64,000 bases of DNA from Treponema sp. (GTDB lineage: Bacteria > Spirochaetota > Spirochaetia > Treponematales > Breznakiellaceae), in NCBI GenBank assembly GCA_009780855.1, contig WQZG01000010.1, positions 1 through 64,000 on the forward strand, in the 5' to 3' direction. The notes below the pieces were generated by a model. That model was not told where the DNA came from. It made no database searches and worked only from the letters and a program-made list of their open reading frames with translations. Shown one piece after another: positions 17,856-26,409 of this stretch. Position 1 is the first letter of the stretch. Each line of letters starts with the position of its first letter. A program made the translations under genes and the position numbers.

Positions 17856-20660
17856 TTAATTTATTCTGATAGTCGCCATTCCATCCTTTTTTAAAGGAAT
17901 TTTTATGGTATTTTCAGAAATTTCTAGTCCAGCTAAAGGCACTTCGGTAATTGAGCATAAAAAAGCAGAAGAAATTTTTCCTGCCAAAGTTATTTCTGCA
18001 TTATGATCATGATCTCTGTCATTATATAACCGGATTATAATGTCTCCTGAACTATCTTCAGCCGGTTTAATACCAGCAATGGCAGCATTACAACGCAGTA
18101 ATGAGTATTGGGAAGGAAATACACCTTTATGTGCGGTTACGGACTGTGTAAATACCGGATGGCAGAGCCGTAATGAAAGCAGGTTCATGCAGGAAGGCGT
18201 CGCTACTTTTGGTACTGCAATGTAAAATGTAAAAAGATGGCGCCCCAGTTCAGGGTAAGGATCAGGCAGGTAGGATGAATGTACCAGGGTAAGTGACATT
18301 GTATCACCGATGCAGCGGAACCCGTACTTGTCGCGTGAGATTATGGCCAGAGCAGGATACTCCTCCGGACAGGAGCAAGCATATGATAACGCAGGCACAT
18401 CCAGGTCCATGGCAGACCTTTTTAAAGTACCCATCGGAACATCATATAAATATTCATTTGAATGAGAAGAATTTTTTATAACGAAATGTAATTGCGGCAT
18501 ACCAGTATCCCGTGAACCTATTTCCAGCCAATCCAAATCAACATCGACTGTCAGATATTCAGCATTTTTATCCAGCATCAAGATATATGAAATTCTGGAA
18601 TTTTTATAACGGCCGAAAATTTTTAAAGCATTCCGCAACTTACCCTGATGAAGCCATTCAATTTTTTCAGTAATAACCGGTGTTTCATCATTCTTATAAC
18701 GGCCAATAATCCAGGCCGGATGGGTAACATTGGGGCTTTCGTTAAGGCCAAAAAATCCGCCGTTTAAAGCTGCAGTTTTACCGGTACGTTTATCAAAAAT
18801 TGAATTGATGGTTCCGCTTACCGGATTTATATCTATTTTTAAAATTTCGTTTTCCAAAAAAAATTCATACGGTTTATGCACCCACGGTCCCTTAAATGAC
18901 GGTACAGACTCAGCTATCGGAGCCTTAGAATCTTCTTCCGCAATAACAAGAAGCCAGCCCATTGAAGGCAAACCGCATTCCAGGGCAATGTCAATTCGAT
19001 TGTGCCCCCAATAATTCAGCGGTTTGCCGGATATATTTTTTTCACGTAGTTCATAAGTACCGGGACAATCCCATGTATAGGTTTGATTTTCTTCAAGAAC
19101 CTGAAAAGTAAACGGCTTCCCGCCGGAATCTGTAATCCGCAGTGCGTTTACATCACCAGGCCAGTCCCATATAGGAAATACGGTAATATCACTGCGTTCA
19201 TCTGCTGTATTTATAAGTAAATATGCCCTGCGCAAGCCGGAACCGTGTTCCACAGGCGCCAGTCCATAGCCGCGTTCAATACCAAAACCAACACCTGCGC
19301 CGACGGAATCCGTTTCTGCAGTTTGACCGTAATTTCCTACTGCTGATGTATCAATAGATTCTGCAAGTGAATAACAGATCAAACTCTTCCTGGCATTTGT
19401 TTTTGCAAGAACCATTTGGAAAAGACCGCGCGCATATTCCCGGTTATCAATATTGCCTGCGCCAGGCAATATATCATGAAATTGATTGAAAAGAACATGA
19501 CGCCAAATTTTTTCAAATAGTTCAGGATTCGTAAGTCCGGAATGATGACCGGCAGGTATCAATGCAGCAAGCAGTTCGGTTTCATAAAGCGCCGCTTCAC
19601 TAAACCGATTTGCTGCCTTAACCCGTGTCTGGGATGAATAGCAGCCAGTTAATACGAAATTCAATTCTTGTTTTACAACCGGAAACGAATCGCGCATCGG
19701 CTTTATGCTGTCAAAATAGGAATGAAATGTACTAAATTTAACATCCGGGAAAAGCGGCCATTTGCCCATATCGATTATATGTTCTATCTGCCGCCGTGTT
19801 GGGCCGCCGCCGTGATCCCCGCACCCAAATACCATCAACATTCCGGGAACATTATTTCTGGCGCAAAATTCCGGCATACCTGCATGATCATAAACAGGAT
19901 CACGGTACGCAATAATATTCGCACCTGACGGCGACTGCCAGTTAAAAATTTCGCCGTCCAGATAACCCCGTTTAAAATAATAATAATCAATACCGCCGGA
20001 AGCCAGAATTTCCGGTATATGCGCGCTGTGCCCGAATGTATCGGATTCACAATCAATCCGCAATTGATTTTCTTCCAGGCCAAAAAGTTTTTTTAAATAG
20101 TGTTTAGTATACAGAATATGCCGTGCCATAGATTCACCATTCGGCAGATTCTTGTCAGGTTCAGTCCATGTTGATGCAGAGACCTCCCAGCGTCCTTCAT
20201 TTACTCTTTTTTTAATGCGTTCCAGCATTGCCGGATCGTGTTCTTCAACCATTTGATAACAGGCGCCCTGTGACTGGGTGAAAATAAATTCCGGATAAAA
20301 ATCCATCAATTTAAGTACAGTACGGAAAGTTTCCAAAACAATATTGACAGTTTCATCATAACGCCAAAACCAGTTCATATCGATGTGCGCATGCCCGACT
20401 GCATGAAGTTTCAATGCTTTCGCTCCTGCGGAAAGAGGCGACAATGCCTTTTCCAGAGTCTGTACAGACTCCATGCATATACAGCGTTTTTTAATCGTAT
20501 CAGCCGCAAACGGTTCTGTGTATTTAATGAAATTATCATCCAGCTTCCTGTTTTGTGTCTGAGATAATTCATTTAAATAAGTGAGTTCGCTGTATATACG
20601 TTCACCCCAGTAGCCGTTTGAAAATGGTTTAAGTAAACGTAAAATACCATGAGTTGTCAA
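17856..20660 (-). CDS. GH38 alpha-mannosidase (island copy)
   Basis: 934 residues, longer than the second GH38 in the window (841). The zinc site HAHID is at about residues 90-94. The nucleophile Asp is at about 207 in CESDTFGHS, and a further motif is FGCGDHGGGPT. The middle and C-terminal beta domains typical of GH38 follow. No signal peptide, so it probably trims imported mannosides in the cytoplasm. The start is TTG (TTHGILRLLKP) with GGAG 8 bp upstream. It lies 15 bp after the UroD gene and 28 bp before the DUF4038 gene. The two GH38 proteins are clearly divergent, so this is not a recent duplication. Confidence 0.9.
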   Translation of the reverse strand: MTTHGILRLLKPFSNGYWGERIYSELTYLNELSQTQNRKLDDNFIKYTEPFAADTIKKRCICMESVQTLEKALSPLSAGAKALKLHAVGHAHIDMNWFWRYDETVNIVLETFRTVLKLMDFYPEFIFTQSQGACYQMVEEHDPAMLERIKKRVNEGRWEVSASTWTEPDKNLPNGESMARHILYTKHYLKKLFGLEENQLRIDCESDTFGHSAHIPEILASGGIDYYYFKRGYLDGEIFNWQSPSGANIIAYRDPVYDHAGMPEFCARNNVPGMLMVFGCGDHGGGPTRRQIEHIIDMGKWPLFPDVKFSTFHSYFDSIKPMRDSFPVVKQELNFVLTGCYSSQTRVKAANRFSEAALYETELLAALIPAGHHSGLTNPELFEKIWRHVLFNQFHDILPGAGNIDNREYARGLFQMVLAKTNARKSLICYSLAESIDTSAVGNYGQTAETDSVGAGVGFGIERGYGLAPVEHGSGLRRAYLLINTADERSDITVFPIWDWPGDVNALRITDSGGKPFTFQVLEENQTYTWDCPGTYELREKNISGKPLNYWGHNRIDIALECGLPSMGWLLVIAEEDSKAPIAESVPSFKGPWVHKPYEFFLENEILKIDINPVSGTINSIFDKRTGKTAALNGGFFGLNESPNVTHPAWIIGRYKNDETPVITEKIEWLHQGKLRNALKIFGRYKNSRISYILMLDKNAEYLTVDVDLDWLEIGSRDTGMPQLHFVIKNSSHSNEYLYDVPMGTLKRSAMDLDVPALSYACSCPEEYPALAIISRDKYGFRCIGDTMSLTLVHSSYLPDPYPELGRHLFTFYIAVPKVATPSCMNLLSLRLCHPVFTQSVTAHKGVFPSQYSLLRCNAAIAGIKPAEDSSGDIIIRLYNDRDHDHNAEITLAGKISSAFLCSITEVPLAGLEISENTIKIPLKKDGMATIRIN

Positions 20661-20675
20661 ATCGTATTCTCCTGT

Positions 20676-21863
20676 TCAATTTTCAAGACAGACACACTCT
20701 TTCTTAATCCGTTCAATATCAATCGGGTATTGTCCAAATTCATTCATGGTATCTATCATTACACGGATATTGTCATCCGGTGTATCCCTGCCGCACTGGT
20801 CTCCGGTGGAAAGCACAAACGCTCCGTTAATTCCGCAGTCCAGCAATGCTTTAAGACTTTCCCGTTTTACATCATTGACGCTTCCGTTTAACATTACATC
20901 GGTAGTATGCAAATTTCCCATAAGACAAAGTTTATTGCCAATTAAATCCCGTGCTTTTTTTAATGTACAATCACCCATGGGAGGAATTTCAAGCGGATTG
21001 ATATAATCCAAATCGGTCTCAAATGCGCATGCTTTAACAACTTCCATTTCCTTGCCGCAGGTATGCACACCGGAAATAACACCGGCTTTCCTGCAGAGTT
21101 CTGTAATTTCTTTTATGGAAGGCAAAGATTGTTTACGCCAGATCTCTGGAGAAGAAAGTGTAATTGCTCCTGAACCGCCGGTAAGTACGCTGTCTGTTCC
21201 TGCAGCAATGGCTATTTTACATTCCGCCACTGCTTTGTAATGGCTTAACTCAATCAATTCATCAAATCTGGATGGATAATCATTCATGGCATATACAACA
21301 TGTTCAAGCCCGCCTTCAAACTGATTGACAAAACTGTGAAGTCCTGGTGCATAGGCAGAAATGCTTGTAACGCCAAGATCGCCTATTACTGCTTTTTGTT
21401 TTTCAAAAACCGAACTATCATACCCCTGCGGAATCTGCAGCATATACTTAAATGCCGGAAAATCTTTTTCAAAATCCTTAACCATTTTTTCAACAACCGA
21501 AGGTGAATCGGCAGCCGGATAAACTGTGACATCAGTCAATTTACCGGCCGGAGTAAAATGAGTTCTGCGTACAGTCAGCCGGCTGTCTGTCTGCGAAATT
21601 ATTTCAGTTTTTGTTGTAATTTCATGTTCGTAGTTATATTTTATACGTACAGGCGTAAACCATCCATCCATACCGAAATATTTTACAGCATTTAAATAAG
21701 CTTCCCAATGGGGAGGATCATTATAGAAATAAATATTCCAAAACGGCTTGCCGGTCAGCCTGCATGGCACCATATTGGAAATATCCGGACAGACTGGAAC
21801 CCTGTCCGGTATTTGTTTTTTCATTGCAGTAATCAATCTGGCTCTGGAAGTCATTTTTTCCAT
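20676..21863 (-). CDS. UroD-superfamily protein (island copy)
   Basis: 395 residues. The family opening is MTSRARLITAMKKQIPDRVPVCPD. The zinc motif HTCG lies near residue 268 (GVISGVHTCGKEMEVV), and the C-terminal loop has a cysteine in STGDQCGRDTPDDN, so all three ligands expected for an MtaA/MtbA-type zinc site may be present. It also has the family segment KLCLMGNLHTTDVML. It lies between the solute-binding protein gene and GH38, as does a related gene in the 42-59 kb locus. Function unknown; a methyltransferase or decarboxylase on a sugar-derived compound is conceivable. An alternative start at the second Met, three codons in, is possible. Confidence 0.8.
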   Translation of the reverse strand: MEKMTSRARLITAMKKQIPDRVPVCPDISNMVPCRLTGKPFWNIYFYNDPPHWEAYLNAVKYFGMDGWFTPVRIKYNYEHEITTKTEIISQTDSRLTVRRTHFTPAGKLTDVTVYPAADSPSVVEKMVKDFEKDFPAFKYMLQIPQGYDSSVFEKQKAVIGDLGVTSISAYAPGLHSFVNQFEGGLEHVVYAMNDYPSRFDELIELSHYKAVAECKIAIAAGTDSVLTGGSGAITLSSPEIWRKQSLPSIKEITELCRKAGVISGVHTCGKEMEVVKACAFETDLDYINPLEIPPMGDCTLKKARDLIGNKLCLMGNLHTTDVMLNGSVNDVKRESLKALLDCGINGAFVLSTGDQCGRDTPDDNIRVMIDTMNEFGQYPIDIERIKKECVCLEN

Positions 21864-21878
21864 AATACACCGCTGTTA

Positions 21879-23582
21879 TTATCTGTCGGTTCTTACTTTT
21901 GCGTAATAATCCGAATAATATTTCAAATATTCCTGATAATTCAATTTATCAAGTTCATCAAAATACTTTGGCAGATCCGATAGCGGCCTGGCGCCTGTAA
22001 CGAATTGTGCGAATTGTATAGCAACATAATCATTAATGACTGTACTCAAATCATTAAGACGTCTTGATATCGCATCTTCCCAATATACGGTAAAAGGAAA
22101 TTCGGTAACAGAATATAATGACAAATTATTATAGGTTTCTGACCTGGCCCAGTGATCCGGAAGCGAAAGATTAAATTCATCCTTGGGAGGAATAAGACCA
22201 TACAACTTCATTGCGTATGAATCCCTGTTCATAAATAAACCGGGAGGGTTGTTTGAAGGTCTGATTCTGTTAATTACATAATAACTTTGATCCGGATATA
22301 ACTGGGTATTGTCAATCAATTGCTGCAATACATTATTTTTAATGGTCCAGCCGTTACCCATACCGTATAAAAAATCTGGCATTTTATCGGGAAATCCTTC
22401 TGAAATCAAAACATAATTTGAAGGATCATAGCCATAATCAAACATTCTGGCTGCTGCTTCCGGATATTTGTTTTTGGAAGTAAGTACAGCAACGTTCGGC
22501 ATTACTAAATTATTTGGACCAACCCAAAATAATGTATTGTTAAATTCACTCGTAAGAGGTTTGGCAGATACATAATCATAAGTCAATTCCGGACCGACAA
22601 ATGGCGTCAGGCCGCCGTATAATGTTCCGCCCCTGCCTTCCATTGTAATAGCAGTCTGCGCACTGGTATTCATGGTAAAAAAATCCGGTGAAATCAAACC
22701 TTCCCTGTACATTGTTGCATAAGTTTCCACAAATTTGGGAAATATTTGTTTATCTCCGTATATAAATGTTATTTCGCCATTACGTGTACCCACAAAAGTC
22801 ATACTGCTTGGATTGGTACTGTTGAAGTTAGTCCAATGAAAACCCAGCGCCGAATAAACAAGGCAAAAATTATTCTGGCCGTTAAAAATTCCGGTGTCCG
22901 GTAATATATTGGCATCAAGTTTTTTAAAGGCGCGCAGCACTTCAAGGTACTGATCGAGTGTTTGAGGCACCTGTAATCCTACCTGGTCCAGCATCTTTTT
23001 GTTAAAGAAACTCCTTGCCAACCCGCCTGTGATAGGTCCTATAAGCTGTTCTTTCCCCCTCAAATTCGGAAATCCGTACATATTACCGTCCGGTGCGGTT
23101 GAAGGCCCTTTAAGCCCGGGATCATCGTTATATATCCCATTAAGCAGCGGCATTAATTTGGGATTGATATAATCGGTTATGGGCATAATAAGTTTTTCGC
23201 CCATTCCGTAGTTTACGATATCATATGTATTAAGTCCGTCCATCCATATATCCGGAAGATCACCTGAAGCGAACATAAGATTCTTGGTTTCAGGTCCCTG
23301 GGCCCTGGCTGTAACTACCAGATTGATGTTCATAGCTTTTTTTACAAATTCAAACCACCAAATTTGGGATGGATCCGAGTGTAAAGTCCATGTATTATCA
23401 GGAAGCCAGGAAAATGTCATTGATATGTTGGTTCCCTGTTTGACAACCGGTAAATAACCATCCAGATTAATATATTCCGGAATTGAACCTGAACCAGCCG
23501 CAGATTCTGCACTGCGCTGGCCTGAGGGAAATACATTAAATGTCACCAACAGCATTATAAAAATCAAAAAAAATTTTTTCAT
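21879..23582 (-). CDS. Extracellular sugar-binding protein (family 1), orphan
   Basis: 567 residues, of the large LplA-type class of ABC solute-binding proteins (segments MFASGDLPDIWMDGLNTYD, APDGNMYGFPNLRGK). The signal is KKFFLIFIMLLVTFNVFPSG; there is no lipobox cysteine, so it would be released to the periplasm or anchored by an uncleaved signal. The ribosome site GGGAG precedes the ATG. No permease or ATPase is encoded in the island, so it may work with permeases elsewhere, possibly those at 43-45 kb. It is the first gene of the island operon and is divergent from the AraC remnant. Confidence 0.88.
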   Translation of the reverse strand: MKKFFLIFIMLLVTFNVFPSGQRSAESAAGSGSIPEYINLDGYLPVVKQGTNISMTFSWLPDNTWTLHSDPSQIWWFEFVKKAMNINLVVTARAQGPETKNLMFASGDLPDIWMDGLNTYDIVNYGMGEKLIMPITDYINPKLMPLLNGIYNDDPGLKGPSTAPDGNMYGFPNLRGKEQLIGPITGGLARSFFNKKMLDQVGLQVPQTLDQYLEVLRAFKKLDANILPDTGIFNGQNNFCLVYSALGFHWTNFNSTNPSSMTFVGTRNGEITFIYGDKQIFPKFVETYATMYREGLISPDFFTMNTSAQTAITMEGRGGTLYGGLTPFVGPELTYDYVSAKPLTSEFNNTLFWVGPNNLVMPNVAVLTSKNKYPEAAARMFDYGYDPSNYVLISEGFPDKMPDFLYGMGNGWTIKNNVLQQLIDNTQLYPDQSYYVINRIRPSNNPPGLFMNRDSYAMKLYGLIPPKDEFNLSLPDHWARSETYNNLSLYSVTEFPFTVYWEDAISRRLNDLSTVINDYVAIQFAQFVTGARPLSDLPKYFDELDKLNYQEYLKYYSDYYAKVRTDR

Positions 23583-23743
23583 CTTTATCTCCCTTAAAAA
23601 ATTATATATGGTTTGATGGCTGCAAAATGAATGAATAAAATATCAATTATCAATACACAGAATATTAAATCATTTAAAATTTACATGTGCATACTTAAAA
23701 TTTGATATAACCTGTACTATATTGATATTTATTGGAGAGATAT

Positions 23744-24577
23744 ATGATTACTCTATTAAAATGGCGGCATACCGCAAGCAGAGAATTTTACATTTCTGAA
23801 CGTTCATTTACAGGCCCGTTAACCACGCCTACGCATATGCACGATTTTTATGAATTTCTGATAATTATAGACGGTTCCATGAGCCATATACGTAACGGAA
23901 AAATTTCTTTGCTTGAAAAAAACAGTCTCACCTTGATTTTCCCCGATGATGAACACTTTTATAAGCTTAATCAGGATCAATCTACATTATTTATCAATGT
24001 CGAATTTTCAAGGAAATTGTTTCATAAAGTTGTTTCAGCGCATTCGGCAAGCACGGAATCCAATCAGGAAGTATGGAAAAACAAATCCAAAATCCTGCCG
24101 GCGGCATTGTGCCAGGCCATAAAATCCAGGATTAATTTTTTATTATCTGATGAAATTATCCTGACAGGCATAAATGAACGGAATATTCTGATGGGTATAT
24201 TGTTTGATTGTCTGACATATTTACAAAACAGCAATTCCGATGAACATCAGGCGCCTTTTTAGCTGCTTGAAGCCTGTGAAGCTTTGCAAAAGGAAGAAAC
24301 AGATAATTTGAGAATTGGAAAATTAATATCGCTTACGGGGAAAACACAGGAACATTTAACCCGCACCATGAAGCGTTGTTATAGAATAACACCTTCTGTT
24401 TATATTAACCGTCTTAAATTAAACCGTGCCGCACATTTGATAAAAACAACAGACATGAATATACTGGAAATAATTATATCCTGCGGATTCAACAATGTTT
24501 CATATTTTAACCGGTTATTCAAAAATGAATACGGAATGACTCCGTCCTATATGCGATCCGGCAGTGTAATAATATAA
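23744..24577 (+). pseudogene. AraC-family regulator split by an in-frame TAG stop
   Basis: An AraC/XylS regulator with cupin-like ligand domain (PTHMHDFYEFLIIIDGSM; residues about 25-60) and two helix-turn-helix motifs at the C-terminus (IGKLISLTGKTQEHLTRTMK and ILEIIISCGFNNVSYFNRLF, ending YGMTPSYMR). The frame stays open throughout except for one TAG at 24260-24262; the codons after it continue in the same frame. So this is a nonsense mutation, not a frameshift. The upstream half keeps a good ribosome site (GGAGAG at 23734). The second half could restart at TTG 24284 but with no clear ribosome site. It is divergent from the solute-binding protein operon, its likely target. Confidence 0.85.
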
Positions 24578-24582
24578 CTCCC

Positions 24583-24737
24583 TCACCCCATATCACTCAT
24601 ACGTTCCATGGGAGAGCGTAAAAAAAATCACCTGCGGGAAACGCCGCGGCTGCTTTGGGTACATTGGCAGCGGCCAGGGGAATATTGCTTATGGATTTAT
24701 TACCGGTTTTACCGGTCAGGGCGGTTATCTGGGAACA
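24583..24737 (-). pseudogene. Deleted second copy of fliY
   Basis: Read on the minus strand, this is fliY with a large internal deletion. 24583-24612 matches the 3' end of the intact fliY (25190-25219, the codons for ERMSDMG and stop) with one or two changes. 24627-24735 matches fliY 25789-25902, which encodes residues about 161-199, at roughly 90 percent identity by eye. About 570 bp of fliY is missing between the two. Even the CTCCC just beyond the stop is shared. It shows that a second fliY existed here before being deleted. Confidence 0.85.
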
Positions 24738-24794
24738 TTTTTTGACAGATTCCTGTTAATAATTGCGAATATTCCCATTAAGTGTGTTTTAAAA

Positions 24795-25007
24795 TTATTG
24801 TTCTTTAATATTCTGACTTAATCTCAATTCAGAAGCTTTATTGAATATTTCATCAATTGTTATGTCTTCAAATAAATTTTCCTGCCATTTGGTATAATCA
24901 AAAGGTTCATTTTGAATTAACATAATAAATTTTTCTGCTTCTACTAAACCTAAATTTTTGATTAAAGTATTCATACCTTCAGTTCTAATTATAGTATCTG
25001 TCCTCAT
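24795..25007 (-). CDS. Small protein linked to a PIN toxin remnant, possible antitoxin
   Basis: 70 residues, MRTDTIIRTEGMNTLIKNLG, then VEAEKFIMLIQNEPFDYTKW. The ribosome site is GGGAG, 7 bp before ATG. The start overlaps the stop of the PIN fragment by one base (TAATG), as in toxin-antitoxin pairs. Small proteins with the NEPFDYTKWQ-type motif are common next to PIN genes; I take it to be the partner or antitoxin, by context only. The toxin gene has lost its N-terminal half, so this gene may be a relic. It is A+T-rich compared with the fla genes. Confidence 0.6.
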   Translation of the reverse strand: MRTDTIIRTEGMNTLIKNLGLVEAEKFIMLIQNEPFDYTKWQENLFEDITIDEIFNKASELRLSQNIKEQ

Positions 25008-25187
25008 TATAATTCTCCCATAAAAAATAATTGAATAAAATCAAGAGGATTAATAATTTTTAAATCAAAAATTTTTTTGTTTAATAATTTTTTATCTGTA
25101 GTCAGGAAATATTCACATTCAGCTTTTAAAGCACAAGCTATATGTAAAGCATCTTTTCTTTTAATATTTTTACCAATGACCAACTCC
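25007..25187 (-). pseudogene. PIN-domain toxin gene, C-terminal fragment
   Basis: Minus-strand reading from just past the fliY stop gives LVIGKNIKRKDALHIACALK, then AECEYFLTTDKKLL and KIINPLDFIQLFF. This is the second half of a VapC-like PIN nuclease, with the third and fourth acidic residues in KDALH and TTD. The first 70 or so residues, including the catalytic DTN-type start, are missing. The break falls within about 10 bp of the fliY stop codon, in the fliY reading frame. It would not be an active toxin. Confidence 0.75.
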
Positions 25188-25189
25188 CA

Positions 25190-26383
25190 TCACCCCATAT
25201 CGCTCATACGTTCCATGGGTGAAACAATCTCGGTTACACGGACACCGAAGTTTTCATCAATGACTACGACTTCTCCCTTGGCAATGAGTTTATGGTTAAC
25301 AAGTATGTCGACAGGTTCGCCGGCCAGTTTATCAAGTTCGATGATGGTACCTTCGCCCATACCCAGTATTTCCTTGATGAGCTTGCGGGTGCGGCCCAGT
25401 TCAACGGTCATCTCCATAAAGACGTCCATGATTAAGCCGATATTGCCCTGCTCCTGCGAAGATACCCTTGGCATTAAGTTGGGAAACTGTACAGCCTGAA
25501 CATTGGCCTGGTTTCCCGCCATAGCTCCCATGCTTTGCATGCCTGCCATGTTACCCATACCAGGCGACATTCCCGCCATATTCTGCATGCCTGCCATATT
25601 TGGCATGCCCTGCATACTGTTCATTCCGCCCATAGCCATGCTTGCCATTCCCATATTGTTGGCAGGCATGCTCATGGAAGCGCCGCCGCCCAGGGAACGG
25701 GCTATGTCAGAAGCGACCGATGATCCCATGATTTCCCAGAACTGGTTTGATTTACCGTCTCCGAGATCAACCTGGTACGCTGCGCAGAAAAAATCACCTG
25801 CGGGAAGCGCCGCTGCAGCTTTGGGTACATTGGCAGCGGCCGGGGGAATATTGCTTATGGATTTATTGCCGGTTTTACCGGTCAGGGCGGTTATCTGGGA
25901 ACCGATAATTGTTCCGACCGCTTCGCCCAGGACCGACATGGCCATTTCGTCAAGCTCAATATTGTCTTCTTTGTTGATAAGCCCGGCAACCGACCTGGCG
26001 GTGGTTTCCGGCATTATGTAAATATGTTCACCCGGGAATCCGGAATTGAAATCTGCCTTGACAACGGCGACCCTGTCCGGCAATTGGGATAAAAAATTAT
26101 CCTGGTTGGAAAAAAAAGCCTGGGGGCCTTTTATGGACACTGCGGAACCTGTCATCATGGATAGGTTTGACGCCTGGGCCGTAACGGTTGAAGCGAGGAA
26201 ATCAGATAATATTTGTCTGTCTGCGTCCGAACCGCCTGAAGCCGCCGGAGATGACATGGAAGGCCCCGTTCCCTGCGCTGGGAAACCGCCGGAATTTCCG
26301 GAACTGCCGCCGCCTATGCCAGACGAATCAACTCCCGCCAATAAAGCGTCTATTTCATCCTGTGACAGAGCGCCGTCGCTCAT
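25190..26383 (-). CDS. fliY: FliY (FliN-type) flagellar switch protein
   Basis: 397 residues. The N-terminal ALSQDEIDALLAG resembles the CheY-binding peptide of FliM. About 55-230 is a CheC/FliM-like domain, and the C-terminal 75 residues (RKLIKEILGMGEGTIIELDK, LVNHKLIAKGEVVVIDENFG) are the FliN SpoA domain. Between them, residues about 236-289 form a methionine-rich linker with 18 Met in just over 50 residues, in units such as NMAGMQ. It forms the switch complex with FliM. Its 3' end abuts a PIN fragment and the island; in an undisturbed fla operon fliO would follow. Confidence 0.95.
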   Translation of the reverse strand: MSDGALSQDEIDALLAGVDSSGIGGGSSGNSGGFPAQGTGPSMSSPAASGGSDADRQILSDFLASTVTAQASNLSMMTGSAVSIKGPQAFFSNQDNFLSQLPDRVAVVKADFNSGFPGEHIYIMPETTARSVAGLINKEDNIELDEMAMSVLGEAVGTIIGSQITALTGKTGNKSISNIPPAAANVPKAAAALPAGDFFCAAYQVDLGDGKSNQFWEIMGSSVASDIARSLGGGASMSMPANNMGMASMAMGGMNSMQGMPNMAGMQNMAGMSPGMGNMAGMQSMGAMAGNQANVQAVQFPNLMPRVSSQEQGNIGLIMDVFMEMTVELGRTRKLIKEILGMGEGTIIELDKLAGEPVDILVNHKLIAKGEVVVIDENFGVRVTEIVSPMERMSDMG

Positions 26384-26409
26384 AATTTCCTACCTGCCTG
26401 TTTTAGAAC

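Noticed and set aside
21879-23582. Classification of this solute-binding protein as a lipoprotein
   Set aside because: There is no cysteine at the end of the signal; anchoring must be by other means or it is free in the periplasm.
24284-24577. A separate small AraC-type regulator gene
   Set aside because: It continues in the same frame as the upstream half after a single TAG; no ribosome site supports an independent start.
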